A program made the translations under genes and the position numbers. DNA of 64,000 bases, taken from the NCBI GenBank assembly GCA_937921035.1, contig CALEUL010000052.1, positions 1 to 64,000 of the forward strand, written 5' to 3'. This DNA is from an uncultured Porphyromonadaceae bacterium. Lineage in GTDB: Bacteria; Bacteroidota; Bacteroidia; Bacteroidales; Muribaculaceae. The notes beneath the pieces were generated by a model. That model was not told the DNA's origin and ran no database searches. It worked only from the letters and a program-made list of their open reading frames with translations. Positions 51,839-61,825 of this stretch are shown in pieces; position 1 is the first letter of the stretch; each line of letters starts with the position of its first letter.

Positions 51839-54574
51839 ATGAACCGTCTTTTATCATACAGTATCATATTCGGAATTTTCCTCTTTCTGTTCAGCTGTAC
51901 CGATAGCAAAATTTATAAAATCGGTGTCTCGCAATGCAGCCAGGACGACTGGCGCATGAAAATGAACGACGAAATAGAGCGCGAGATTATGTTTCATGAA
52001 GATGCGACTGTTGAAATTCGTTCGGCCGACGACAGCAACTCAAAGCAGATAGAGGACATACGTTATTTCGTTGACAACGGGTTCGATATTATCATAGTAT
52101 CTCCCAATGAAGCCGCTGCTCTTACCCCCATTATTAAAAAAGTATACGACCAAGGCATTCCAGTAGTCATATTTGACCGAAATATCAATGGGAATACGTA
52201 CACAGCAAGAATCGGAGTAGATGATGCAGCCCTTGGTCGCTCGGCTGCACACTACGCACTGCACATGTTGGGAAATGGAGCGAAGGCCATCGAGATTTTT
52301 GGTTTGAAGGGCTCGACACCGGCCGAAGGACGCCATGACGGATTCGTCAAAGAGTTTGAAAGAAATGGAGGAGAACTGTTGACAAGCATCCCCGGCAACT
52401 GGAACAAGGAAGATGCCATGATGGTTGTTGATTCACTATTAAGAATATATCCGGATGTCGACCTGATTTATGCCCATAACGACCGTATGGCAATCGGGGC
52501 TTCGGAGGTCGCGCATAAGCATGGCCGTGATAACATCCGTATTATAGGTATTGATGCAGCCCCGAATATCGGTATTCGGGCAGTCGCCGACAGTGTTATC
52601 GATGCCACATTTCTCTATCCTACCGAAGGCCACAGGCTTATACAGATTGCTTTAGCCATACTTAAGAACGAGCCGTACAAAAAGGAAACGATATTGCCAA
52701 TATCTTCTGCCGTCGACCTCTCGAATGCTGATATCCTTCTTTTACAGAATGAAACGCTGCAAGCGGAAACCGGCAAAATGAAATTGCTGAAAGCACAGAT
52801 AGACGATTATTGGGCCCAGCATTCTTCCCAGACATCGTTGTTCTATGCCAGTATCGCCATAATCATTCTGCTGTTCGGAGTCGGTTTCCTTCTGCTCCGC
52901 GCATACTGGCAGCGCAGCAAACATCAGAAAGAACTTTTGACGCAGAACAAACTGCTTGAAGAAGAGAAAGATAAACAGACACAACTTAACCAGCAGCTAG
53001 AAGCCGCGACTCAGTCCAAACTTATATTTTTTACAAATGTATCTCACGACCTGCGCACTCCCCTAACCCTTATAGCCGAACCAGTAGCCCAGCTTGCCGG
53101 AGCCGATAATCTTACACCGCAACAACGGATTCTGACAAAAATAGCCGACAAAAATGTAAAAATCCTACAGCGTCTTATAAATCAGATACTTGATTTCAGA
53201 AAATATGAGAATGGTAAACTGGACCTCCGGCTTACAGAAATTGATTTCAATCAGGCTATCCGCGACTGGATGGAATCATTCTATTCCGTTGCCCGAAAAA
53301 GAGATATAAAACTGACAATCGAGACGGCGTATACCAACACGCCATTGCCTATTGCTATTGATGCGGAAAAAATTGAACGTGTGTTTTTCAATCTTCTCTC
53401 CAACGCCATAAAATACACCCCCGACAATGGTTCCATAACGGTATCCTACGAATGCGACGATAAATACCTTGTACTCAAGGTTGCAGATACCGGAGAAGGG
53501 ATTAGCGAAAGGGACCTCGGAAATATTTTTGACAGATTCTATCAGGTAGACCGCATCCATCCTAAGGGTTCGGGAATAGGTCTGTCTCTTGCCAAAGCTT
53601 TTGTAGAACTGCATGATGGCAGTATATCTGTGGAAAGCACCTTGAATAAAGGGTCTGTCTTTACTATAACCCTACCCGTACGGCATATTTCTGAAAGCAT
53701 GACTGTGTCCGAGAAAACAATCGGACATGGCGACGTGGAAGCGGAACTCGATAATGTCGAAAACAATCTTTCATTCGATGACTGCAAACCAATAGTTCTT
53801 GTCATTGATGACAACAAAGATATTCAAAAGCTTGTGGGTGAACTATTAAGCGCCGACTATAATATTATTACGGCTTCCAATGGAAAAGAAGGAGTGAAGA
53901 TGGCGGCCAAATACGTACCTGATCTGATAATCTGCGATGTAATGATGCCTGTCATGGACGGTCTGGAATGTTGCAGATATATAAAAGGAGAGGTGTCTAC
54001 CTCACATATTCCCGTTCTGATGCTTACGGCCTGCTCAATGGACGAGCAACGTGTACAAGGCTATGACAGCGGTGCCGACGGATACCTGTCGAAACCATTC
54101 AACAGCAATGTGCTTAAATCAAGATGCGCAAGCCTGATAGTGACTAGAAAACGCATTAAAGACCTATGGCTGTCGCGTCCTGCGGCTGTTAAGAAGAAAG
54201 AAGTTGAATCTACATCCTCCGCCGACAATCTCCCCTCTGGTGATATTGACAGCACATTCTATAATCGCTTTCTTGAAATATTAAACGAGGGGATGGGGAA
54301 TCAGGACCTGAATGTAGATATGATTGCATCACAAATGGGTCTGGAGCGTTCACAATTCTACCGCAAGATTAAATCACTTACGAACTATGCTCCCGTTGAG
54401 CTTATACGCCGCTTACGCTTGCAGCGAGGCCATGAACTTCTGATATCTACCGAAAAAACTATTAGTGAGATTGCATATGAAATAGGATTCTCCACACCGG
54501 CATATTTCACAAAATGCTATCGCGATGCCTATGGCGAAACTCCTTCTCAGGCAAGAACCAAATTGGCAACGTAA
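51839..54574 (+). CDS. Hybrid two-component fructan sensor (HTCS)
   Basis: 911-residue one-protein phosphorelay. Lipoprotein-like signal (FLFLFSC, residues 13-19); periplasmic sugar-binding type-1 domain, about 25-300 (YKIGVSQCSQDDWRMKMNDE; VVIFDRNINGNTYTARIGVDD). Membrane helix about 336-358; HisKA with FFTNVSHDLRTPLTL (His near 403); HATPase with ERVFFNLLSNAIKYTPDNG and DTGEGIS. The receiver has Asp in LIICDVMMPVMDG, and a C-terminal AraC HTH ends the protein. The fructose-binding-fold sensor and its place by GH32 match the BT1754-type fructose sensor, which activates its locus on binding fructose. Confidence 0.93.
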   Translation: MNRLLSYSIIFGIFLFLFSCTDSKIYKIGVSQCSQDDWRMKMNDEIEREIMFHEDATVEIRSADDSNSKQIEDIRYFVDNGFDIIIVSPNEAAALTPIIKKVYDQGIPVVIFDRNINGNTYTARIGVDDAALGRSAAHYALHMLGNGAKAIEIFGLKGSTPAEGRHDGFVKEFERNGGELLTSIPGNWNKEDAMMVVDSLLRIYPDVDLIYAHNDRMAIGASEVAHKHGRDNIRIIGIDAAPNIGIRAVADSVIDATFLYPTEGHRLIQIALAILKNEPYKKETILPISSAVDLSNADILLLQNETLQAETGKMKLLKAQIDDYWAQHSSQTSLFYASIAIIILLFGVGFLLLRAYWQRSKHQKELLTQNKLLEEEKDKQTQLNQQLEAATQSKLIFFTNVSHDLRTPLTLIAEPVAQLAGADNLTPQQRILTKIADKNVKILQRLINQILDFRKYENGKLDLRLTEIDFNQAIRDWMESFYSVARKRDIKLTIETAYTNTPLPIAIDAEKIERVFFNLLSNAIKYTPDNGSITVSYECDDKYLVLKVADTGEGISERDLGNIFDRFYQVDRIHPKGSGIGLSLAKAFVELHDGSISVESTLNKGSVFTITLPVRHISESMTVSEKTIGHGDVEAELDNVENNLSFDDCKPIVLVIDDNKDIQKLVGELLSADYNIITASNGKEGVKMAAKYVPDLIICDVMMPVMDGLECCRYIKGEVSTSHIPVLMLTACSMDEQRVQGYDSGADGYLSKPFNSNVLKSRCASLIVTRKRIKDLWLSRPAAVKKKEVESTSSADNLPSGDIDSTFYNRFLEILNEGMGNQDLNVDMIASQMGLERSQFYRKIKSLTNYAPVELIRRLRLQRGHELLISTEKTISEIAYEIGFSTPAYFTKCYRDAYGETPSQARTKLAT

Positions 54575-54600
54575 ACCTGTAAATATTTATGAATCGTCTT

Positions 54601-54640
54601 GCGCATCTCATCAGGAGCTCTGGTGTAGATGCGCTTTGTT
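54601..54640 (+). terminator. Terminator after the HTCS gene
   Basis: GCGCATCT (54601-54608) pairs with AGATGCGC (54627-54634), followed by TTTGTTTAT. Confidence 0.75.
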
Positions 54641-54661
54641 TATGTCTGACGATTAAAAATA

Positions 54662-54755
54662 GTGCATATCCTATCAAAAAACGTGTATTGCATAAAATTT
54701 GATAGTGAACACAACATCCGTTATAGTCTGTACTATAGATTACTGGCTAATTTTG
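54662..54755 (+). promoter_or_regulatory. susC promoter with candidate HTCS sites
   Basis: The -7 box TAATTTTG (54748-54755) has no -33 element, as expected for an activator-dependent promoter. Upstream lie GTGCATATCCTAT (54662-54674) and a second TTGCATA (54688-54694), with TGCATA spaced 26 bp. The perfect inverted repeat CTATCAAA (54671-54678)/TTTGATAG (54698-54705) overlaps them. Confidence 0.6.
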
Positions 54756-54786
54756 CATCAGAAATCTTAACCCAAAAATCAATAAT

Positions 54787-57700
54787 ATGAAAAGAACAAT
54801 TCTCGGTGCAGCATTGCTATTTCTGATGGCAATCATAGCGCAGGCGCAGAATATTTCTGTGCATGGGACAGTGCTTTCTAAAACCGACGACGAACCGCTG
54901 ATAGGAGCTTCTGTATTCTGTGAAGCGACTAAGGCCGGAACGGCAACGGATATAGACGGCAATTTTAAAATCTCAGTTCCGGAAGGTACTTTATTGAAAG
55001 TTTCCTATGTCGGCTACATCACAAGTGAGGTTAAGGCCGCACCGGATATGAAAATCTATCTCGAAGAAAATTCCGAACTTCTCGATGAAGTTGTTGTAGT
55101 TGGTTATTCTGCAGAAAAGAAAGCAGATCTTACAGGTTCTGTATCGGTCGTTAAAATGAAAGATGTTTCCGATACTCCGACCGGCAATGTTGTCCAGGCT
55201 CTGCAAGGCCGTGTTGCCGGTATGAATATCACTACAGACGGTACCCCCGGAGGTCTCAGCACAGGAACATCCATCCGTGGTGCTTCATCATTCCGAAGCG
55301 ATGCCAACGGACCGCTCTATGTGATAGACGGTGTCATGACGCGCGAAAATCCGGGCACTATTCTGAACAGCAATGATGTCGAATCCATCCAGGTTCTCAA
55401 AGATGCCGCTTCCGCATCCATATATGGCGCTCAGGCAGCCAACGGTGTAATCATTATCACTACCAAACGTGCAAAAAAAGGCGAATGCCGTGTTACTTTC
55501 GATGCCACTCTCACTATGCAGACATATCAGAGCGGCCTGGAGATGATGAACGCAGACCAATGGGGTGAAACATATTGGGCAGCCTATAAATATGCTTATG
55601 GCACAACTCCCACATCGGAACTCTATGGCAATGGAACTACTCCCAGACTTCAGCAATACACCAATCTCAATGGTATTCCGGTTAATCCGCAGAACACCGA
55701 CTGGGAAGACGAGATTCATCGCACAGCCCTTATGCAGACCTACAGCATAGGGCTGTCCAAAGGCGATGAAAACGGTTCCTCATCGTTTTCGCTCAGCTAT
55801 CTCGACCACGACGGTATTATAAAAGGAAGTGATTTTCAAAAAGCGAATACCCGTTTTAGTTCCGACTATGGTTTTATCAATAACCGTCTCAAAGTCGGCG
55901 GCAATATCACACTCAACTGGTGGCGACAGCACAATGCTCCCGGCGGCATTGAGGAAAACGCCATCAAGATGCACCCGGCCCGCACCGTTTATGACTCCGA
56001 GGGCAATTACAACGACCAGGTAGCTTTCGGTCTCAACGACACCCCCAATCTCGTAAGACTAATCAACGAGGAAGCATCCAACAAGCATGAATACTGGCGT
56101 GTGTTCGGCAACGCATATCTATCTGTAGAGCCTATACAGAATCTTATTCTCAAGACAAACTTCGGTCTCAACTACCACAACGGCTCTGACAAAAATTTCA
56201 CTCCTGCAAATCTGCGCGACAAGACAAACAACCTCTTTCAGTATTCCAGCAAGACTGTAGACTGGGTATGGACCAACACTGCACAGTATAACATTGATTT
56301 TGGCAAGAACTCTATGATGGCTCTTGTCGGTATAGAGGCAAAACGCAACCACTTCGAAGATATGTTCGGAGAAGGCAAAGGACTTGAAATAGAAGATCCT
56401 AACTATCTCTATCTCGGTAATGTAACGTCTAATAAAAATACCGGGTCCGGTTCTTCAAACTACTCGATGTTCTCATTTTTCGGCAAGCTAAACTATTCAT
56501 GGGATAATAAGTACCTTGCATCTATCACCATCCGTCGCGATGCTTCGTCCCGCCTTTCCGACAGCCATAACTACGATTGGTTTCCTTCCGTATCTTTGGG
56601 CTGGCGCATATCTCAGGAAAAGTTCATGGAAAATACACGCGGCTGGCTGAATGATTTGAAAATCCGCGGAGCCTATGGCGTGAACGGCAACGACCTTATC
56701 GCCAACGACGCTTTCTATGCAAAATACTCTATGGATCTTGACCGTGCTGCGTATGCTCTCGGAGGCGGAAACACACTCTCGCCCGGCGCACTTCGCTACC
56801 GCACCACCAATCCCGACCTCACATGGGAAAAAACATACCAGACCAATGTGGGTTTCGATGCTTCTTTCCTCAATAACCGGCTGTTCTTTACCTTCGATTA
56901 CTTCTACAAAAAGACCAACGACATGCTTGTAGAAAAACCATATATCGCCACTATCGGCGAAGGTGGATATTGCTGGTATAACGGTGGTTCGATGGTCAAC
57001 AAGGGTGTGGAAATCACTGCCGAGTGGCGTCAGACATTATCCAACGGTCTCAGCTACAACATCGGTCTGAACGTAACAGCGATGAAGAACAAGGTAACCG
57101 GTCTTATGGAAGACATATATTACACTTGGGGCGGCGGCAACGGCATAGACAAGACAATTGTCGGCAACTCGCTTGGCTCATGGCTCGTGTACAAAACCGA
57201 CGGTGTATTCCATACTCAGGAAGAAGTGGATGCCTACAACGCGCAGTACAAAGTGGAATTCGGTCGACCTGGCATAGGCCGTGTTCGCTATGTCGATGCC
57301 AACGGCGACGGTGTGATAAACAACCGCGACCGCGAATGGGTCGGCTCCGACCTCCCGAAAGCCCAGTTCGGCCTCAACCTCGGCGCCAGCTGGAAGGGCT
57401 TTGATTTAAGTCTGTTCTTCAACAGTATCATACGCGATGCATGGAACAATTCAAAATTCTACACAGATTTCTTCCCTCTATGGACCGGTAACCACGGCAC
57501 CCAGCTTCTCGATGCCGCCAAAGCCTACGAAGATTATCTCAAAACAGGTTACTATGCGTCGAGTGTCCCGGCGCCAACAGTCGACAACTCCAACAGCGAG
57601 AACGAAGGGTCGCAGTACTACATCGAAGATGGCTCGTTCCTACGCCTTAAAACAATGACATTAGGTTATACTCTCCCCAAAAAGATTCAGGAGCGACTTT

Positions 57701-57840
57701 TCCTCAAAAACGCCCGTATATATTTCCAGGCTCAGAATGTCTTTACCATTACCAAGTACAGCGGCGCAGACCCGGAAGGTCTCGGATATCCCTATGCTCT
57801 GCCCCGCCAGTACACATTCGGTATTCAGTTCGGTTTCTAA
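54787..57840 (+). CDS. SusC-like TonB-dependent outer-membrane transporter
   Basis: 1017 residues. Signal peptide 1-20; an N-terminal carboxypeptidase-regulatory-like domain (ISVHGTVLSKTDDEPLIGASVFCE, about 24-100); TonB-box/plug with VVVVGYSAEKKADLTGSVSVVKM and LYVIDGVMTRENP; a C-terminal 22-strand barrel ending in YTFGIQFGF with terminal Phe. It imports fructo-oligosaccharides across the outer membrane together with the SusD partner that begins 22 bp downstream. Confidence 0.95.
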   Translation: MKRTILGAALLFLMAIIAQAQNISVHGTVLSKTDDEPLIGASVFCEATKAGTATDIDGNFKISVPEGTLLKVSYVGYITSEVKAAPDMKIYLEENSELLDEVVVVGYSAEKKADLTGSVSVVKMKDVSDTPTGNVVQALQGRVAGMNITTDGTPGGLSTGTSIRGASSFRSDANGPLYVIDGVMTRENPGTILNSNDVESIQVLKDAASASIYGAQAANGVIIITTKRAKKGECRVTFDATLTMQTYQSGLEMMNADQWGETYWAAYKYAYGTTPTSELYGNGTTPRLQQYTNLNGIPVNPQNTDWEDEIHRTALMQTYSIGLSKGDENGSSSFSLSYLDHDGIIKGSDFQKANTRFSSDYGFINNRLKVGGNITLNWWRQHNAPGGIEENAIKMHPARTVYDSEGNYNDQVAFGLNDTPNLVRLINEEASNKHEYWRVFGNAYLSVEPIQNLILKTNFGLNYHNGSDKNFTPANLRDKTNNLFQYSSKTVDWVWTNTAQYNIDFGKNSMMALVGIEAKRNHFEDMFGEGKGLEIEDPNYLYLGNVTSNKNTGSGSSNYSMFSFFGKLNYSWDNKYLASITIRRDASSRLSDSHNYDWFPSVSLGWRISQEKFMENTRGWLNDLKIRGAYGVNGNDLIANDAFYAKYSMDLDRAAYALGGGNTLSPGALRYRTTNPDLTWEKTYQTNVGFDASFLNNRLFFTFDYFYKKTNDMLVEKPYIATIGEGGYCWYNGGSMVNKGVEITAEWRQTLSNGLSYNIGLNVTAMKNKVTGLMEDIYYTWGGGNGIDKTIVGNSLGSWLVYKTDGVFHTQEEVDAYNAQYKVEFGRPGIGRVRYVDANGDGVINNRDREWVGSDLPKAQFGLNLGASWKGFDLSLFFNSIIRDAWNNSKFYTDFFPLWTGNHGTQLLDAAKAYEDYLKTGYYASSVPAPTVDNSNSENEGSQYYIEDGSFLRLKTMTLGYTLPKKIQERLFLKNARIYFQAQNVFTITKYSGADPEGLGYPYALPRQYTFGIQFGF

Positions 57841-57861
57841 CACTTTAAATTGACAATTCAT

Positions 57862-59631
57862 ATGAAACTAAATATTATATCCGCAATGGCTATCGCTGCA
57901 CTCTGCATATCTTCCTGCAGCGACGATTTCCTCCGTAACGAACCGCAGGGTACACTGTCGGAGGCCAATATGAACGATCCGAAAGCTGCCGACCTTCTTG
58001 TATCGAGCGCATACGCCACTTTCGGATGCCGCTATGCCGATTCCAACGACCCTCATTTCTATTCTATAACCAACTGGAGCCACGGCGAAGTCCGTTCCGA
58101 CAACGCCTACAAAGGTGGCGGAGGCGAAACTGACATATGGGAATTCCACGACATGGAAACAGCAAAACTCCAGCCAAACAACGGACTTCTCGATGGAAAA
58201 TGGTTCAATGTCTATTGCGGCATCTCCCGCTGCAACTCAGCAATCCGCGCTCTACGCAAGATAGATGAAAGCGTCAACAAGGATATCAGATCCCGCATTG
58301 CTGAAGTGAGCGTAATCCGCTCGTTCTGGTACTTCGATCTGGTGCGCCAGTTCAACCGGATTCCATATATGGATATAGACCTTCCCGAAACAGAATATGT
58401 AAACGTCCGCAACGACGAATTCACCCGAGAACAACATCTCGACAGAATTGCCAAGGAACTTATGGATGCTGCCGCAGACCTTCCAGACCATCAGGCAGAA
58501 GTCGGACGCATAAACCGGCGTGCCGCGCTCGCACTTGCCGCTAAGGTAAAGCTCTATCAGGCATACGAAGAAAGTCCGGAAACAAATGCCGTGGTAAACA
58601 TAAACAAGGCGCTGTTGCAGGAAGTGGTAGATATTATCGACCAGATCGACGGATATGACCTCCTCGACGATTTCCAGCAGCTCGATTTGCTGGAATATGA
58701 GAATGGTCCCGAATCGGTATTGGCTGTACAGTTCTCAAAAGATGACGGCTCGGGCAGCGTCGGACGAATTAACTGGGGCAATCTTCTTAATTCAATGACC
58801 GGACCCGGATGCCCCTGGCAAGGCGACGGCTTCTTTCTCCCATCCCAGGACCTTATAAATGCTTATCAGACAGACGAGAACGGACTTCCAATGTTCGACT
58901 ACCAAAACCAGCCCGATTATGGCACGGTTGAGTTCGATGCCGACGGCAGCTATCACCTTGCCAATGTTGACGGAAACGTTGATCCACGCCTCGATTTCGT
59001 TACCGGACGTCCCACCATAACGTACAAAACATACAAAGGCAGCCCATGCGGCCTTTGGGTGAGGAATTCCGATACATACGGCTACAATAACACCAAGCGC
59101 TTCTGGCTGTCGCCCGAATCGTCCGACGCTCAACAAGGCTGGCCGTGGGGAGCTTCCGCTCTCAATTGGCAACTAATCCGATATGCCGATCTGCTTCTTT
59201 ATAAGGCCGAAGCCCTCATAGAAATCGGAGGCGTCGGATTGGAAGAAGCCCGCACTCTTATCAACCGAGTGCGCTCCCGTGCGATGAACAGTGAATATGT
59301 AAAGGATTTCAACGATTCTTCCAAAGACGCCGCAAACTATAAGATTGGCCTATATCCCGCAGAAGGATGGACTCAAGATTATGCCCGAAAGGCTCTGCGC
59401 ACCGAAATGCGTCTTGAGAAAGCTATGGAAGGAGAACGTTTCTACGACCTCGTGCGCTGGGGCATAGCAAAAGAGACCATGAACAACTACTTTGCCGCCG
59501 AGCGCGATAACCGCATGTACTACCAGAATGCTTCATTTGAAACCGGAGAGGAGTACTTTGCCATCCCTACTGCACAGTATAATTTTTCTGGTGGGAAATA
59601 TACCCAGAATCCGGGCTATCCCTCCTTCTGA
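57862..59631 (+). CDS. SusD-like surface glycan-binding lipoprotein
   Basis: 589 residues from ATG 57862 (an in-frame TTG at 57850 lacks a good signal context). Lipobox near residue 18 (AALCISSCSDDFL), with acidic residues after the Cys favouring surface export. SusD hallmarks: FLRNEPQGTLSEANM, RSFWYFDLVRQFNRIPYMD, LIRYADLLLYKAEALIEIGG and RLEKAMEGERFYDLVRWG, with an NYPGYPSF-like end. Partner of the SusC-like porin. Confidence 0.95.
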   Translation: MKLNIISAMAIAALCISSCSDDFLRNEPQGTLSEANMNDPKAADLLVSSAYATFGCRYADSNDPHFYSITNWSHGEVRSDNAYKGGGGETDIWEFHDMETAKLQPNNGLLDGKWFNVYCGISRCNSAIRALRKIDESVNKDIRSRIAEVSVIRSFWYFDLVRQFNRIPYMDIDLPETEYVNVRNDEFTREQHLDRIAKELMDAAADLPDHQAEVGRINRRAALALAAKVKLYQAYEESPETNAVVNINKALLQEVVDIIDQIDGYDLLDDFQQLDLLEYENGPESVLAVQFSKDDGSGSVGRINWGNLLNSMTGPGCPWQGDGFFLPSQDLINAYQTDENGLPMFDYQNQPDYGTVEFDADGSYHLANVDGNVDPRLDFVTGRPTITYKTYKGSPCGLWVRNSDTYGYNNTKRFWLSPESSDAQQGWPWGASALNWQLIRYADLLLYKAEALIEIGGVGLEEARTLINRVRSRAMNSEYVKDFNDSSKDAANYKIGLYPAEGWTQDYARKALRTEMRLEKAMEGERFYDLVRWGIAKETMNNYFAAERDNRMYYQNASFETGEEYFAIPTAQYNFSGGKYTQNPGYPSF

Positions 59632-59659
59632 TAATTACAAATAGGATTAGTTACGCTAT

Positions 59660-59705
59660 AATCCATAGCCGGGACTCCCCAATTCCTGGCTGTGGATTAT
59701 TTTTA
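59660..59705 (+). terminator. Terminator after susD
   Basis: AATCCATAGCC (59660-59670) pairs with GGCTGTGGATT (59688-59698), with one mismatch, followed by ATTTTTATG. Confidence 0.8.
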
Positions 59706-59768
59706 TGACAGAAAAACAGGATAATACAAACATCTGGCTATGTTCACCATATAGGCAATGATAACCGT

Positions 59769-60185
59769 TCACAAACCCATCGTACCAGAAGAATCACACT
59801 CTTTATCTGTCGACTCAAATCTTATCTTATCGCATCCTGATTGTCGCGCTTTTTCTACAAGCCACATTATGATTGTGCGACCGATGCCGCGCCCTCTGTA
59901 TTCCCGACGCACGTAGATATTCATCAGATATGCGCAACGGCCCGAAGGATTACCGGGAGATGGTAATTCGTCAAAAAAACATATTGCACCGCAACCAGCA
60001 TCCGTTCCATCTGCATTGACAACAATTGCGATGTGCGTACCGTCCGCGATATGCGTCCGGTAGTATCGTCGTATTCCGACAAGAAGCCTTTTCGACGGTA
60101 CTTCTCCGAAAACATTTTCAATCACTTCCTTTCGCCAGTGCATCAAGGTCGGGAGTGCCGTTATCTCGCGTATCTTAATATTCAT
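59769..60185 (-). CDS. GNAT-family N-acetyltransferase
   Basis: 138 residues from ATG 60185 (MNIKIREITALPTLMHWR). Acetyl-CoA binding motif RREYRGRGIGRTIIMWLVEKAR; substrate unknown. The C-terminus (RFESTDKECDSSGTMGL) is short. In related enzymes about ten residues of the type LYEKLGF lie between STD and the last strand, so a small deletion is possible. Stands alone between the fructan locus and the AraC gene. Confidence 0.8.
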   Translation of the reverse strand: MNIKIREITALPTLMHWRKEVIENVFGEVPSKRLLVGIRRYYRTHIADGTHIAIVVNADGTDAGCGAICFFDELPSPGNPSGRCAYLMNIYVRREYRGRGIGRTIIMWLVEKARQSGCDKIRFESTDKECDSSGTMGL

Positions 60186-60255
60186 AGCCCACAACCCTTC
60201 TTAATTACGAAAACTGAGAAGCCGAAAACTCTCCTTATTGCTCCAACTGCATTTA

Positions 60256-61161
60256 TTAATAAGACTGGCGGCGATATTCATTCGGAGTACAGCCTACAGC
60301 CTTTTTGAACGCACGGCTGAAATATTGCGGGTACTGGTAACCGAGATAATACGCAATTTCTCCAATAGACTTGTCGGGATGTATCAATAAATCTTTCGCC
60401 AGATCCATTGTCTTTTGCTGTATGTAATCCAAGGCTGTTCTGCCGGTTTCTTTTTTAATCAGGTCTCCGAAATAATTTGGCGACAGACAAAGCTGAGAAG
60501 CGCACCACGCAACAGTTGGTGTACCATTTTCCTGGGCGTTACCAGATGTAAAATATCCGTCGACAAGTTCCTCAAAGCGCATCAATAAATCCTTGTTTAC
60601 TTTCTTTCGGGTAATAAACTGCCTGTCATAGAAACGCAGGCAATAATTCAGAAACAGTTCTATTGCCGAGGCTATAATTGTATTGCTGTGTTTGTCGCCT
60701 CCGTAATTTATCTCGTCGTCAATTTTTCTGAAACAATCGATTATCGTGTTGCGCTCTCGCTCGGACAAATGCAGAGCTTCATTAACAGCGTACGAAAAAA
60801 ATGTATAGTCCTTTATATGGCGCCCGAGTGATGTTCCACGCAATAATTCAGGGCTGAAGTATAATGCCCAGCCTTTTGCCTGATATGTCGAGCCGTCTGC
60901 TGGATGTCCGAACACCTGTCCGGGAGCTGTAAACACAAGTGTGTTCTCTTGATAATCATATTCCTGCCGCCCGTAGGTAAGGTAATCGGCACACAAAACA
61001 TCCTTAAGAAAAATAACATACATGCCCATGTTCTTGCGGCAATTCGGAATCGGTCTGGTTACCTGTGATCCTTCAAGAATATTCACGTAGGGATGTCGCG
61101 ACGGCACGCCCCAATGCTCGTCATAGTCTTTTACCGTAGGAATATTGATTATCTTGTCCAT
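60256..61161 (-). CDS. AraC-family transcriptional regulator
   Basis: 301 residues. N-terminal sensing cupin (TRPIPNCRKNMGMYVIFLKDVLCADYLTYG; ALYFSPELLRGTSLGRHIKDYTFF). C-terminal HTH pair SQLCLSPNYFGDLIKKETGRTALDYIQQ and IGEIAYYLGYQYPQYFSRAFKKAVGCTPNEYRR. Divergent from a truncated paralogue (61310) whose promoter, like that of the flavodoxin gene, carries paired direct repeats. This protein is the obvious candidate to bind them. Confidence 0.9.
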   Translation of the reverse strand: MDKIINIPTVKDYDEHWGVPSRHPYVNILEGSQVTRPIPNCRKNMGMYVIFLKDVLCADYLTYGRQEYDYQENTLVFTAPGQVFGHPADGSTYQAKGWALYFSPELLRGTSLGRHIKDYTFFSYAVNEALHLSERERNTIIDCFRKIDDEINYGGDKHSNTIIASAIELFLNYCLRFYDRQFITRKKVNKDLLMRFEELVDGYFTSGNAQENGTPTVAWCASQLCLSPNYFGDLIKKETGRTALDYIQQKTMDLAKDLLIHPDKSIGEIAYYLGYQYPQYFSRAFKKAVGCTPNEYRRQSY

Positions 61162-61218
61162 TTCGTTATAAGATTGATAATTGCAAATTTATGAATAAAT
61201 AATCAATCATCAATGGCA

Positions 61219-61286
61219 ATCGGTAAAAGTTATACTCCAATCTGTAAAGATTATATGTTTTTCAATGCAATGTCGATGTAATTTTG
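61219..61286 (+). promoter_or_regulatory. Paired AraC-type operator and promoter, site 1
   Basis: Direct repeats ATCGGTAAAAGTTAT (61219-61233) and ATCTGTAAAGATTAT (61240-61254) start 21 bp apart. After 24 nt comes the -7 box TAATTTTG (61279-61286), with no -33 box. The same geometry recurs at 61826-61893. Confidence 0.75.
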
Positions 61287-61309
61287 CATACAAAAAAATA
61301 TATAGCAAC

Positions 61310-61768
61310 ATGATGACCATAAATACATTCAACAAACTAACAGGGCAGGAGACTCTGCATCCCCTTGTATGTATTGCCGACCTTACCAAAGACAGACTCT
61401 GCACGGATTTAGATACCCCTTGTAATTTCTACGCTCTGCTCTGCAATGAGGAAAGGCTGAGGCTTGTGATTCCTGGTGAAACACTCAGAATTCCATCAGA
61501 AAGGAACAAACAAAATTCCGGATACACCGGAGTTCTGTTCCACCCGGATCTTCTTTGCGACACACCTTTGGAAAATGAAATCACAAGCTATGTATGCAAA
61601 TGTAACGGCCATAATAAATTATGTGAGACAGACCGTAAGACGTTGCGCGACTGCCTTGATCTGATAGCAAATGAACTTGAACATCCCATAGACCGCTACA
61701 GTAGCGCCATAATTGTATCACAGATAGAATTGCTGTTGAATTACTGCACCCGTGTATGTTGTAATTAA
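61310..61768 (+). CDS. Orphan AraC sensor domain lacking the HTH
   Basis: 152 residues from ATG 61310 (MMTINTFNKLTGQETLHPL). It aligns by eye with the N-terminal half of the 60256 protein: both have a GETLRIPSER/APGQVFGHPAD-type cupin turn, FHPDLLCDTPLENEITSY, and the helix SAIIVSQIELLLNYCTRV (IIASAIELFLNYCLRF in the paralogue). It stops at 61768 where the HTH would begin. Either a pseudogene by truncation or a DNA-binding-less modulator that could dimerise with the full AraC protein. Confidence 0.7.
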   Translation: MMTINTFNKLTGQETLHPLVCIADLTKDRLCTDLDTPCNFYALLCNEERLRLVIPGETLRIPSERNKQNSGYTGVLFHPDLLCDTPLENEITSYVCKCNGHNKLCETDRKTLRDCLDLIANELEHPIDRYSSAIIVSQIELLLNYCTRVCCN

Positions 61769-61825
61769 GTAATCAGCAATTATTTTCAGGACATGAGCCC
61801 TTACGCAAAAATGAATATACCGGTA

